A stretch of 64,000 bases of DNA. Source: Bacillota bacterium. Its GTDB lineage: Bacteria; Bacillota; Clostridia; Clostridiales; Caloramatoraceae. Position numbers and translations under genes: made by a program. The DNA is taken from the NCBI GenBank assembly GCA_023389275.1, contig JAEWEN010000066.1, forward strand, positions 1 through 64,000, written 5' to 3'. Within the stretch, counting starts at the first letter, position 1. Every line of letters starts with the position of its first letter. This document shows, piece after piece, positions 18,099-27,063 of the stretch. The notes below the pieces were generated by a model. It was not told where the DNA came from and did not search any database. It worked only from the letters and a program-made list of their open reading frames with translations.

Positions 18099-18217
18099 GT
18101 AATTGTAAAACTAGTAATCCTAAAGTAACTGAAATCATTATTTACTTTATCAGGTGTTAATTCCCCAAATTAACGCTTAAATTTTTAAAGTAAGCCCTAG
18201 AATTCTAGGGCTTTTTT
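18099..18217 (+). ncRNA. Candidate small RNA or leader RNA upstream of yedE
   Basis: A transcript from the promoter above would be about 120 nt and end at the strong terminator 18192-18217 (AAGCCCTAGA paired with its complement, then a T-run). It can fold TAAAGTAA (18121-18128) with TTACTTTA (18142-18149), and then a ten-pair hairpin (18153-18162 with 18168-18177) whose loop is CCCCA. I do not recognise a known riboswitch. C-rich loops that pair with Shine-Dalgarno sequences are known from Gram-positive trans-acting RNAs, so this may be one. Alternatively it is an attenuated leader of yedE, which starts 141 bases further on. The rest of this intergenic region (18218-18357) shows nothing else. 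Confidence 0.55.
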
Positions 18218-18357
18218 ATTTTTTTGTAAATAAAGTGTTAGTTTTTATAGAAAATTTGTATAAATAGAAAAAAATGTATTTATATTTCCTATTTGTATTT
18301 CTTACTTTCAATTGATAACTTATTTATTGTAATAATTTGTTATAAGGAGGTAGAAAA

Positions 18358-19443
18358 ATGGAAAATAAAAAGTACATTATATTAGCAGGTGGAGTCGTAG
18401 GAATTATATCAGTATTACTTGTTTATTTTGGAAACCCTGGTAATATGGGAGCTTGTATTGCATGTTTTCTAAGAGATATTTCAGGTGCACTTGGTCTTCA
18501 AAAAACCGAAATTGTTCAATACATAAGACCTGAGATTATAGGAATAGTTTTAGGAGCATTTTTAATGGCTTTAGGTAAAAAAGAGCTAGATGTTAGAGGA
18601 GGCTCTTCACCTTTTATAAGATTTATTTTAGGATTTATAGTAATGCTTGGAGCATTAGTATTTTTAGGTTGTCCTTTAAGAATGATTTTAAGACTTGCTG
18701 GAGGAGACATGAATGCTATATTTGGAATTTTAGGGTTTGCATCTGGAATTTTAGTAGGGATACCTATTTTAAATAAAGGTTTTTCACTAAAAAGAAGCTA
18801 TAAGCTATCTAAACCAGAGGGATTTGCATTTCCTTTAGTAAACATAGCACTATTAGCACTTTTAGTAGCTGCTCCTACATTCATATTTTTTAGTAAAAAA
18901 GGACCAGGCTCTATGCATGCACCTATTTTAATTTCATTAGTTGCAGGTCTTATAATAGGGGCTTTAGCTCAAAGAACAAGACTTTGTATGGTAGGTGGAA
19001 TAAGAGATGTTGTAATGTTTAAAGATTTTTACCTACTATCAGGATTTATAGCTATATTTGTTTTTGGAACTATAGCTAATTTAATTTTTGGATTTTACAA
19101 ATTTGGTTTTGCTTCACAGCCAATAGCACACACAGAAGCTTTATGGAACTTTTTAGGTATGTTTGTTGCTGGATGGGGATCAGTTCTTTTAGGGGGATGT
19201 CCTTTAAGACAACTTGTTATGGCTGGAGAAGGAAATATAGATTCAGTTATTACAATAATGGGACTTATAGTAGGAGCTGCTTTTAGTCACAATTTTAAAT
19301 TAGCATCAACTGTTAAAGGAGCAACAGATACAGGGAAAATAGCTGTTGCAGCGTGTATTGTAGTTTTAGCAGTAATTTCTTACTCTTTTATTGAAAAAAA
19401 TATAAATTCTAAAATAAAAGGAGATGTTAATATAAATGCTTAA
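18358..19443 (+). CDS. yedE: YedE-family selenium/sulfur metabolism membrane protein
   Basis: The 361-residue protein has about nine to ten membrane helices and two YeeE/YedE-type repeats with conserved Gly-Cys-Pro-Leu-Arg motifs (FLGCPLRMILRLAGGD and LLGGCPLRQLVMAGEG). Family members carry thiosulfate or selenium/sulfur species across the membrane. AAGGAGG precedes the ATG. It overlaps the TusA-like gene by eight bases, and the conserved grouping with that gene and a DUF3343 gene marks the clostridial YedE/YedF cluster. Which element it handles here is not shown; no selD or selenoprotein gene is in view. Confidence 0.87.
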   Translation: MENKKYIILAGGVVGIISVLLVYFGNPGNMGACIACFLRDISGALGLQKTEIVQYIRPEIIGIVLGAFLMALGKKELDVRGGSSPFIRFILGFIVMLGALVFLGCPLRMILRLAGGDMNAIFGILGFASGILVGIPILNKGFSLKRSYKLSKPEGFAFPLVNIALLALLVAAPTFIFFSKKGPGSMHAPILISLVAGLIIGALAQRTRLCMVGGIRDVVMFKDFYLLSGFIAIFVFGTIANLIFGFYKFGFASQPIAHTEALWNFLGMFVAGWGSVLLGGCPLRQLVMAGEGNIDSVITIMGLIVGAAFSHNFKLASTVKGATDTGKIAVAACIVVLAVISYSFIEKNINSKIKGDVNINA

Positions 19444-19639
19444 AATAGATACTAGAGGCATGTCATGTCCACAACCTGTTTTAATGACAAAAAAGGCTTT
19501 AGAAAATAGTGATTCTATAGAAGTTTTAGTTGATAGTCCAGTAGCTAAAGGAAATATTTTAAGATATGCTAAATCAAATGCATATAATGTACAGGAGAAA
19601 ACAGAGGGAGAAGATATTCTTCTTTCTATAAAAAAATAA
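19436..19639 (+). CDS. TusA/YedF-like sulfur carrier domain protein
   Basis: This 67-residue SirA/TusA-fold protein has the catalytic motif TRGMSCPQPV, whose Cys carries a persulfide (or possibly selenide). It equals only the N-terminal domain of the longer YedF proteins. It overlaps yedE and is followed at once by a DUF3343 gene that may take the place of a partner domain. It probably receives sulfur or selenium moved by YedE. Confidence 0.87.
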   Translation: MLKIDTRGMSCPQPVLMTKKALENSDSIEVLVDSPVAKGNILRYAKSNAYNVQEKTEGEDILLSIKK

Positions 19640-19876
19640 GTGGAATACATAGCAATTTTTTTTACACATTCTGGAGCTATTAGATGTAGTAAATCATTTG
19701 AAAATCAAGGCATAAAAAATAGTTTAATGCCTGTTCCAAGAAAACTTTCATCAAGTTGTGGAATAGGAACAAGGTTTAAATATGATGGGGCTATAAAGGA
19801 TATAGTTACAGAGGATATTGAAAAATTATATTCTTTAGTAAATGGGGACTATAATCTTATATATGAAAAAGAGTAG
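19640..19876 (+). CDS. DUF3343 family protein
   Basis: The 78-residue protein starts at a GTG immediately after the stop of the TusA-like gene. It contains FFTHSGAIRCSKSFENQG and a conserved LSSSCGIGTRF segment with a likely functional Cys. This matches small DUF3343 proteins, annotated as putative Se/S carriers and usually encoded beside YedE/YedF. Its biochemical role is not established. Confidence 0.82.
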   Translation: MEYIAIFFTHSGAIRCSKSFENQGIKNSLMPVPRKLSSSCGIGTRFKYDGAIKDIVTEDIEKLYSLVNGDYNLIYEKE

Positions 19877-19895
19877 AGATTTTCTCTACTCTTTT
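19867..19895. terminator. Bidirectional terminator between the YedE cluster and the lipoprotein gene
   Basis: AAAAGAGTAGAG and CTCTACTCTTTT form a 12-base stem with a five-base loop, ending in T- and A-runs on the two strands. Confidence 0.8.
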
Positions 19896-21397
19896 ATTAT
19901 TTTAGAATTTTTATAGGATTTTATAAATTCATTCCAAGAAACAACGTGTTCTCCAACAGCCCATTCAGACATTATAACTTCTTCATTTTCTTTTAACTTT
20001 ATTTTTGCAATAGGAGTTTCATCTATTGATAATGTGTATATATTGCTTTTTATAACATTATATACATAAATATAACTATCAGATAAAACTAATATCATAT
20101 CATTTTTAGGAGATGAAAATGCATCTTTTGCAAAAGGTACATATTCTTTTACATTGTTAAAAGGCATTAATAAGTTATCATAAACTACTATACTAGAAGG
20201 TGGGATTATACTAAGATTATAATCCTTTGTTCCAAACCCACTGTCATTTACATAGTTTATTTTTCCAGTAAAAAGCCAATGAGAATCACGTCGAGTAATA
20301 CCTATATTTTTTTCTTGCTCTAGAGAATTTAAAATAAGAGTATTATTTCCTTTAATAGATTCAAATGCTTTTGAAAATTCTTTATTAGTAATATCTTTAG
20401 ATTGATTTGTAAATATATCTGTAGTTGATACAGATTTTTCAAAAGGAAGACTAGAAACAGGATAAATATGAAACTTATTTATAGGTTTTTTATAACCATT
20501 TTTAGTAGCTTCACCTTTTAACTCAACAGATATAAAATCGTTACATATATATGTTATTTCTTTTTCTATATATCCATTTGAATAATTGTGTATACTTTGT
20601 TCTGTAACTAGATTTTCTAAAGATTTTTCAGAAGATGATTTTTGAGATAAATCTTGTGGTATAAATATATTCTCAGTTAAATTATTATTAGTAATACTAT
20701 CTTCTTTTAAAGACCAAAAGCCGGTTTTTCTTGGGAAAATAATTTCATTAATTTCATATATAGGTTTAATATTAGTACTAGCCTTAGAGATCCATAAAGT
20801 TCTATAAGAAAAATCCCTACTATTTATAGGAGTTTTAAGTCCAATTAAAACTCCAGATTTAGAGTCAAAGTAAGTTTTTTTAGAAAAAGGACCATTACTA
20901 GAGTGGGTAAGTGATGATAAATCTATATTTGCCTTAGAAGAAATTTTTTTCATTTTATATACATTTCCAGATATATCTAAAATTCCTATATCATCAGCAG
21001 AAATAATATCACATAAAAGTTTTGAATTATCCATTATACTAAATATTTCTATTTCATCACCTAGTTTTTCAATATTAATTGATTTAGATATACTTTCATT
21101 TACAGATTTAATGTAATCACTAGTTTTTACGACTCTTGTTTTTATACTAATATTCTTCCAATAATAATCTCCTAAAACAAAGTAGTTTTCATTAATTTTT
21201 ATGTTTTTATTTATAATGTCGGATTTCATAAAAGAGTCAGAGGAAGTATTTGAGTTTATTATTTTTTCTATAGTCCATGTTCCGTTTAAAGGAGATATAA
21301 TAGTTGGTGGAGTTATTTTTTCAATATTACTAGATTGTTCAAAATAAGAGCATGATGTTAGAAAAACACTTATTATAATTATAAATAATTTTTTCAA
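19886..21397 (-). CDS. Hypothetical lipoprotein of a two-component cluster (503 aa)
   Basis: I do not recognise the family. A signal peptide ends in a lipobox (VFLTSCSYF), so the mature protein should be anchored to the outer face of the membrane. The remainder is soluble and beta-rich with many Ser/Asn/Lys residues and no obvious catalytic motif; GTWTIEKI and GFWSLKED look like a repeated unit. It starts at TTG directly after the kinase stop codon with AAGGGGTGA upstream, so it is translationally coupled to the sensor kinase. It may feed a signal to the kinase or be an output of it. Confidence 0.75.
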   Translation of the reverse strand: MKKLFIIIISVFLTSCSYFEQSSNIEKITPPTIISPLNGTWTIEKIINSNTSSDSFMKSDIINKNIKINENYFVLGDYYWKNISIKTRVVKTSDYIKSVNESISKSINIEKLGDEIEIFSIMDNSKLLCDIISADDIGILDISGNVYKMKKISSKANIDLSSLTHSSNGPFSKKTYFDSKSGVLIGLKTPINSRDFSYRTLWISKASTNIKPIYEINEIIFPRKTGFWSLKEDSITNNNLTENIFIPQDLSQKSSSEKSLENLVTEQSIHNYSNGYIEKEITYICNDFISVELKGEATKNGYKKPINKFHIYPVSSLPFEKSVSTTDIFTNQSKDITNKEFSKAFESIKGNNTLILNSLEQEKNIGITRRDSHWLFTGKINYVNDSGFGTKDYNLSIIPPSSIVVYDNLLMPFNNVKEYVPFAKDAFSSPKNDMILVLSDSYIYVYNVIKSNIYTLSIDETPIAKIKLKENEEVIMSEWAVGEHVVSWNEFIKSYKNSKIIKE

Positions 21398-22792
21398 CTA
21401 AATATCACCCCTTACTATAGGTATATAAATTGTAATAGTTGTACCTACATTTAACTCACTTTCAATAGTAAACTCACCATTCATAAGAGTAATAATTTCA
21501 TCACATATAGAAAGACCTATTCCATTTTTAGAATTACTTGTTTTACCTTTAAAAAACTTTTCTTTAACCTTTGGTAAGTCTTCTTTAGATATTCCACATC
21601 CATTATCTATTATTTTAAAAACAAGAAACTTATTATATTCAAATCCTAAAAACTTAATAAATCCTCCATTTGGAGTAAATTTAAAAGCATTATCTAAAAC
21701 ATTAATAAAAACCTGTTTTAATCTATTTTCATCACAAACTATATTAGGCATTTGGGTATATTCAACTATAAATTTTTTGTTTTCTCTACTAGACCTTGGA
21801 GTATATTGTTTTTTAATATAATTCATAACATCTAAAATATTAACTTCTTTAAGGTCAAGTGTTATTTTTCCAGATACAAATTTAGAAAAGTCTAAAAGCT
21901 CTTCAACCATACCAGTTAGTCTATCACTTTCTTTTTCTATTATATCAAGTCCATCTAAAAGCATATCCTTATCATTATTAAATTCTTTTAGTGTAATAGC
22001 CCAGCCTTTTATAGAGGTTAGTGGAGTTCTAAGTTCATGTGAAACAGATGATATAAAATCATTTTTTAAGTTTTCCTTATTATTTATTTCCTCAGCCATA
22101 TAATTTAAAGTATCAGAAAGTTTACCTATTTCATCATCATAATAATGTTTACTCCTAACTTTAAAGTTACCAGCTGCCATAATTGAAGCTACTTTTGTTA
22201 TATCATTTAAAGGAACGGTAATAGTTTTAGTAAGTAGTAAAATTGCTATAATACCTATTAAAATAGCAAAACCTCCTATAGGAATAAAAATAAGCGCTAT
22301 TTTTTTAATATCATTATTTATTTCCTTTAAAGATGTTACAAATCTAATAACTCCTACTTGTTTTTCAGGAGACCTTAAAGGATAGGATACAGCCATTATA
22401 TTGTCACTGCTATTATATATTTTCCCAACATAAGTTCCAACATTCCCTTTTAAAGCTTCTAAAACATCTGTACTGTGAAGAGTTTCTTTAGTAGTGGCAC
22501 CAATAGAGTCCATAATAACCTTTCCATTACTATCTATTAGTTGCACCTGTGCAGTAGTTTCGCTCCAATATGTATCTACATTATTTAATACATTTTCAGA
22601 AAGAGAATAGTCAGAGTAATATTTAAGGTAAGAATCAGATGAAACTTTTATTTGGCTTAAAAGATTTTGTTCAAGATTTTTGTAATAGTTATTTTTAACT
22701 GTACTTATAAAAAGAAGCTCAAGTATAATAACCATAGATATAATAATAAGTATAAAATTAATAATAAGACGCCTTTTTATACTTTTTTTCAT
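21398..22792 (-). CDS. Membrane sensor histidine kinase
   Basis: Order of parts over 464 residues: membrane helix about 9-29, extracellular sensor domain about 30-165, second helix about 166-190, HAMP about 190-242, HisKA with the phospho-acceptor His in SSVSHELRTPLTS, and an ATPase domain with DNAFKFTPNGG, DNGCGI and GIGLSICDEI. It follows the response regulator by one base and so is its cognate kinase. The extracellular domain resembles a single Cache-like sensor; the signal is unknown, though the linked genes suggest a cell-wall cue. Confidence 0.92.
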   Translation of the reverse strand: MKKSIKRRLIINFILIIISMVIILELLFISTVKNNYYKNLEQNLLSQIKVSSDSYLKYYSDYSLSENVLNNVDTYWSETTAQVQLIDSNGKVIMDSIGATTKETLHSTDVLEALKGNVGTYVGKIYNSSDNIMAVSYPLRSPEKQVGVIRFVTSLKEINNDIKKIALIFIPIGGFAILIGIIAILLLTKTITVPLNDITKVASIMAAGNFKVRSKHYYDDEIGKLSDTLNYMAEEINNKENLKNDFISSVSHELRTPLTSIKGWAITLKEFNNDKDMLLDGLDIIEKESDRLTGMVEELLDFSKFVSGKITLDLKEVNILDVMNYIKKQYTPRSSRENKKFIVEYTQMPNIVCDENRLKQVFINVLDNAFKFTPNGGFIKFLGFEYNKFLVFKIIDNGCGISKEDLPKVKEKFFKGKTSNSKNGIGLSICDEIITLMNGEFTIESELNVGTTITIYIPIVRGDI

Positions 22793-22793
22793 A

Positions 22794-23489
22794 CTATATA
22801 TCCTCTTTTAGTCTGTATCCAATGCCCCAAACAGTTTCAATATAATTAGGTTCTGATGGAACATCTTCAATTTTTTCACGAAGTCTTCTTATATGTACGT
22901 CTACTGTTTTTGTATCTCCAAAATAATCTTCTCCCCAAATTTTGTTGAGAATTTCATCTCTTGTAAAGGCTTTTCCTGGATTTTCTAGAAAAAGTTTTAT
23001 AAGTGAAAACTCTGTTGGTGTAAGATCAAGTTGTTTTGAAGATTTAAAAAATCTTTGAGACTTTAAGTCAATTAATAAATCTCTATATTCAATGGAAGAT
23101 ATATTTTCCTTTGAAGGATTAAGTCTTCTAATAATAGCTCTTATTCTAGCCATAAGCTCCAGAGGATTAAAAGGTTTTACCATATAATCATCTGCACCTA
23201 TTTCAAGTCCCATAATTTTATCCATATCTTGACCTTTAGCTGTAAGCATAATTATAATTATATTTTTATGTTTTTCACGTATTTTTTGACAAACTTCAAA
23301 TCCATCTATTCCAGGCATCATAACATCTAGTATAACAACTAAAGGTTTAAAAGTTTCTACTTTTTCAAGAGCTTCCTCTCCACATTCAGCTTCTTCAATT
23401 ATAAATTCATTTCTTGAAAGATTTATAGCTATAAATTTTCTTATAGAAAGTTCGTCTTCAACTATTAAAGCTTTAATTTTTTCGCTCAT
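22794..23489 (-). CDS. OmpR/PhoB-family response regulator
   Basis: The 231-residue protein joins a receiver domain (phospho-acceptor Asp in VVILDVMMPGIDG, Lys in MVKPFNP) to a winged-helix DNA-binding domain (LTPTEFSLIKLFLENPG, DTKTVDVHIRRLREKIE). AGAGGTGG precedes the ATG. It heads the regulator-kinase-lipoprotein unit and lies downstream of the LCP and deacetylase genes across a hairpin at 23516-23542. Likely targets are its own cluster or envelope genes. Confidence 0.93.
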   Translation of the reverse strand: MSEKIKALIVEDELSIRKFIAINLSRNEFIIEEAECGEEALEKVETFKPLVVILDVMMPGIDGFEVCQKIREKHKNIIIIMLTAKGQDMDKIMGLEIGADDYMVKPFNPLELMARIRAIIRRLNPSKENISSIEYRDLLIDLKSQRFFKSSKQLDLTPTEFSLIKLFLENPGKAFTRDEILNKIWGEDYFGDTKTVDVHIRRLREKIEDVPSEPNYIETVWGIGYRLKEDI

Positions 23490-23515
23490 ATTACCACCTC
23501 TTTTATAATATTAAA

Positions 23516-23542
23516 AGTTATTCCCTAATATAGGGAATAACT
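23516..23542 (-). terminator. Hairpin between the LCP gene and the two-component genes (possible weak terminator)
   Basis: AGTTATTCCCT and its complement form an 11-base stem. On the minus strand only a short TTTT follows, so it may end transcription partially, letting some read through from the LCP gene into the regulator. Confidence 0.5.
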
Positions 23543-24566
23543 AAAATTTAGGCTCACCAGGAGTGGCTTTAATATCTTCATATATATATTCATGTATATG
23601 ATTAGTTGTTTCAGGTATATCTATCCATAGTGACCATTGGTTATTAACAGTTTTTTTATCACAGTATCCATCAAGAGGGAATCTATACCAGTCTATTGTA
23701 GTTAAACCTTTAGTAATACAATCAGTAGCTATAGTAAGAATTTCTTTTGTAGAAAGACTTGTTTCAGCATAAGGTAAAAGCTTAGATATAAGACTTGGGT
23801 ATTTAGTTACACCTTGTTCTTGAATTTTTTTAGCAATCTCAATTAAAACATTTTTTTGTCTTTCTGTTCTGTCAAAATCCCCATTTCCTACTTTTCTAAT
23901 TCTTGCATAAGCTGTAGCTTGATGACCATTTAAAGTTTGTATACCTGGTTTTTCAATAGGTGTATATTTTTCATGCATAATTTGTGCAATTTCTTTTCCG
24001 TATTTGTTTATTTGGTCAATTTCTTTTTCTTTAACATCAATAGTTACTCCATCTAGTGAGTCAATTATTTCAGTAAGACCAGAAAAATCTACTGTAATAT
24101 AATCTTGAATATTTAAATTAAAGTTTTGATTAATAGTTTTAACTGAAAGTTCAGGACCTCCATATGCATATGCATGTGTTATTTTAGTTTCCCCATGACC
24201 ATCTACTTTAACTAAACTATCTCTTAATATAGAAGAAAGTTTAATTTTATTATGCTTTTTATCTATTGATAAAATCATCATAGAATCAGAGTGAGATACA
24301 TCTCCTTCTTTAGCATGTCTTGAGTCTACACCGAATAAAGCTATATTTGTAATATCATCACTATAATCTTTGTATTTATTAACAACATTGTCCTTTGAAT
24401 TAAAATTTATTCCTATATTATCGAGATTAAGATCTAATTGTTTTAATTTACTAATTTGATAGGCAAAATAGCTTCCACAAAATACAATACCTATAATAAT
24501 TAAAACAAATATAGATATTAAAATCTTTTTCAAAGCACTTTTTTTTCTTTTCCTTTTTTTTCTCAT
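23541..24566 (-). CDS. LytR-CpsA-Psr (LCP) family protein
   Basis: LCP enzymes transfer undecaprenyl-linked glycopolymers (teichoic acid or capsule) onto peptidoglycan. After a very basic N-terminus and one membrane helix (about 13-34), the extracellular LCP domain shows LFGVDSR, SDSMMILSID, ILRDSLV, GLTEIIDSLDGVTIDV and ATAYARIRKVGNGDFDRTERQ. All the expected Arg/Asp residues for pyrophosphate lipid binding are there. It lies 29 bases downstream of the polysaccharide deacetylase gene, forming a wall-modification pair. Confidence 0.92.
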   Translation of the reverse strand: MRKKRKRKKSALKKILISIFVLIIIGIVFCGSYFAYQISKLKQLDLNLDNIGINFNSKDNVVNKYKDYSDDITNIALFGVDSRHAKEGDVSHSDSMMILSIDKKHNKIKLSSILRDSLVKVDGHGETKITHAYAYGGPELSVKTINQNFNLNIQDYITVDFSGLTEIIDSLDGVTIDVKEKEIDQINKYGKEIAQIMHEKYTPIEKPGIQTLNGHQATAYARIRKVGNGDFDRTERQKNVLIEIAKKIQEQGVTKYPSLISKLLPYAETSLSTKEILTIATDCITKGLTTIDWYRFPLDGYCDKKTVNNQWSLWIDIPETTNHIHEYIYEDIKATPGEPKF

Positions 24567-24595
24567 ATTATTATCCTTTCAAAGCCTTAAATATA

Positions 24596-25510
24596 TTAAT
24601 AATAGTTATTTAAGGTGTCAAATTTATATCCCTGGGATTTTAAGTATTCTATAACTTGTCCAAGAGATTCAGCTGTAGTCATTTTAGAAGAAGAATCATG
24701 CATTAAAATAACAATTTCATTTTTACCTTTAGATGTTTTTATAACTCCATCTACTAATTGTTGATGAGTTTTTTTACCACCTTCAGCATCCCCATTTAAA
24801 CAATTCCAATCAACATAATAATAACCGTTTTTTACAGCTGCTTCTCTATATGCTTTACGACTTTCATAAAATCCACCACCAGGAAATCTTATATAATCTA
24901 CATTTATATCTTCACCTAAAACCTTTTTTATAGTAGATTCAGATTTTTTCATATCCGCTATAAAATTATCAGGAGTTGAGTAAAGGTAATTATAATCATG
25001 TGAATATGAGTGGTTTGCTATAAAATGTCCTTCGTTATATGTTCTTTTTAAAACATCAGGATGGGTTTCTACCATTTTTCCAAGTACAAAAAATGTAGCT
25101 TTAACATTATACTTTTTTAAAGTATCTAAAACAGCAGGAGTTACATTGTTAGTAGGACCATCATCAAATGTTAAATATGCAACTTTTTCTTTAGAAGGTT
25201 GTCTAGGAGGTAGTTTTCCAGACTGAGTTACATTAATAGATTCTGTTCCCTCAAGCTCTTTACCATCTTGAAAGGCTAAACTTACATTTTGTTTTTTAGA
25301 GTCATTAGGTTTTACAGCTTGTACATCTTTTTCGCTGCTTATAGTTTCAATTTTAGGAGAAGTATATTCTGGCACAGATAAGTAGGCATAAACCTTTACC
25401 CCTAAAAAACAAAACCCTATTACTAAGGTAAGTATAAGTAGAGATAAAATATATGCTTTCTTTCTATCTTTCATTTTGTTTTTATTTCTATTTCTAAATT
25501 TAAATCTCAT
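24596..25510 (-). CDS. Polysaccharide deacetylase (NodB domain), membrane-anchored
   Basis: A basic N-terminus and one membrane helix (about 18-40) precede an extracellular linker and a C-terminal NodB domain. The motifs are YLTFDDGPT with the catalytic and metal-binding Asp pair, HSYSHD with metal His, and FRFPGG-type and ILMHDSS segments. Such enzymes remove acetyl groups from peptidoglycan GlcNAc or MurNAc, often giving lysozyme resistance. It is first in the cluster with the LCP gene. The exact sugar target cannot be told. Confidence 0.91.
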   Translation of the reverse strand: MRFKFRNRNKNKMKDRKKAYILSLLILTLVIGFCFLGVKVYAYLSVPEYTSPKIETISSEKDVQAVKPNDSKKQNVSLAFQDGKELEGTESINVTQSGKLPPRQPSKEKVAYLTFDDGPTNNVTPAVLDTLKKYNVKATFFVLGKMVETHPDVLKRTYNEGHFIANHSYSHDYNYLYSTPDNFIADMKKSESTIKKVLGEDINVDYIRFPGGGFYESRKAYREAAVKNGYYYVDWNCLNGDAEGGKKTHQQLVDGVIKTSKGKNEIVILMHDSSSKMTTAESLGQVIEYLKSQGYKFDTLNNYY

Positions 25511-25698
25511 GTTTATTAAACTCCTCTTATTTTTTAATATATACTTAATAATAAAAAATTTTAAAGATATTTTATTTACAAATTAATTAAAATTGTTAGG
25601 GATCTATGTAGTTTATTTAATTTGGTGTAGAATAAAATAAAAATATAGGGAAAAATAAATTTCTTTAAGCATAATTATAACATAGTAAGTATGAAGGT

Positions 25699-25726
25699 TT
25701 GACATTTAAAGTGTAAAAATTATATT
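25699..25726 (+). promoter_or_regulatory. Likely promoter of the mtaD unit
   Basis: TTGACA at 25699-25704 and TATATT at 25721-25726 are 16 bases apart, about 40 bases before the start codon. I see no SAM riboswitch here, unlike at metY-metA. The remainder of 25511-25764 is AT-rich with nothing else recognised. Confidence 0.5.
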
Positions 25727-25764
25727 ATAACTCCTAAGAGATAAAATACAAGGGATGTGATATT

Positions 25765-27045
25765 TTGAAATTATTATTAAAAAATGCAGATATAATTACT
25801 GTAAATAATAAAAAAGAAGTTTTAAAAAATACTAATATAGGAATAGAAAATGATTTAATAAAGTTTATAGGAGAAGTTCCAAAGGATTTTGAACCTAATA
25901 ATATTATTGACTGTAAAGGAAAGGTAGTTATGCCAGGGCTTTGCAACTCTCATACACATGTTTCTATGTCACTGCTTAGAAATTATGCAAATGATCTTCC
26001 TTTATTTCAGTGGTTATCTGAAAAAATTTGGCCAATAGAAGACAAGTTTAATGAAAACCATGTTTACTGGGGAAGTATGTTAAGTATTGCTGAAATGATT
26101 AAAAGTGGTACAACATCTTTTAGTGATATGTACTTTTTCATGGAAGAGGTAGCGAAAGCAGTTGATGAAACAGGAGTAAGAGGAGTTTTATCAAGAGGAA
26201 TGATGGGAGAAAGTGCAAAGGGAGATCAAAGATTTGATGAGCTTAGAAGTCTTTATAAAAATTATAATGGTGCAGCAAATGGAAGAATAACTGTTATGGC
26301 AGGACCACATGCACCTTATACATGTAGTGATGAATATTTAAAATCTGTTATGGATATAGCAAGTGAATTAAATGTTCCTATACATATACATTTATCTGAA
26401 AGTAGAGGAGAAGTTGAAGAGAGTATAAAAAAATACGGAAAATCTCCAATAGAGCATATGGAGGAGCTTGGATTATTTAAATTTAAAACTTTAGCTGCAC
26501 ATTGTGTACATTTATCAGACAATGATATTAATATTTTAAAAAGTAATAATGTTTCAGTAGCTAACAACCCAGGAAGTAACTTGAAACTTGGAAATGGGTT
26601 TGCCCCTGTTAAAAAGTTATTAGATAAAGGTGTAAATGTTGCACTAGGTACAGATGGTGCTTCAAGTAATAATAATCAAAATATGTTTGAAGAAATGAAT
26701 TTAGCATCTATTATAAACAAAGCAGTTTGTGAAGATACAACAGTTGTTCCTGCTATTAAAGCTATTGAAATGGGAACAGTAAATGGAGCTTTAGCAATGA
26801 ATTTAAATAATGTAGGTGCTGTAGAAGCTGGGAAAAAAGCAGATCTTATAGTTGTAGATTTTAATAAGCCACATTTATATCCAAATCTTGATATGGTATC
26901 ATCAATTGTTTATTCAGCACAGGGAAGTGATGTTTCCCACGTTATAGTAAATGGAAAAGTGTTAATGGATAATTATGAACTAAAAACAATAGACATTGAA
27001 AAGGTTATATATAATGTAGAAAAAATAACAAAAGATTTATACTAA
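25765..27045 (+). CDS. mtaD: 5'-methylthioadenosine / S-adenosylhomocysteine deaminase
   Basis: An amidohydrolase of the TRZ/ATZ group (426 aa) with metal ligands in CNSHTHVSM, HIHLSES, AAHCVHLS and LGTDGASSNN. MtaD enzymes deaminate MTA and SAH, starting SAM by-product recycling. The TTG start has only a moderate AGGGATGTGA site upstream. It is 18 bases before a trans-sulfuration-type PLP gene, a pairing that supports a role in sulfur amino acid turnover. Related deaminases act on other adenosine or guanine compounds. Confidence 0.88.
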   Translation: MKLLLKNADIITVNNKKEVLKNTNIGIENDLIKFIGEVPKDFEPNNIIDCKGKVVMPGLCNSHTHVSMSLLRNYANDLPLFQWLSEKIWPIEDKFNENHVYWGSMLSIAEMIKSGTTSFSDMYFFMEEVAKAVDETGVRGVLSRGMMGESAKGDQRFDELRSLYKNYNGAANGRITVMAGPHAPYTCSDEYLKSVMDIASELNVPIHIHLSESRGEVEESIKKYGKSPIEHMEELGLFKFKTLAAHCVHLSDNDINILKSNNVSVANNPGSNLKLGNGFAPVKKLLDKGVNVALGTDGASSNNNQNMFEEMNLASIINKAVCEDTTVVPAIKAIEMGTVNGALAMNLNNVGAVEAGKKADLIVVDFNKPHLYPNLDMVSSIVYSAQGSDVSHVIVNGKVLMDNYELKTIDIEKVIYNVEKITKDLY

Positions 27046-27063
27046 AATATTTGGAGGTAAATT

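Noticed and set aside
18358..19876. Ordinary sulfur transport operon with no selenium link
   Set aside because: Not fully excluded, but the YedE, TusA-like and DUF3343 trio fits the selenium-associated cluster better; the element stays open.
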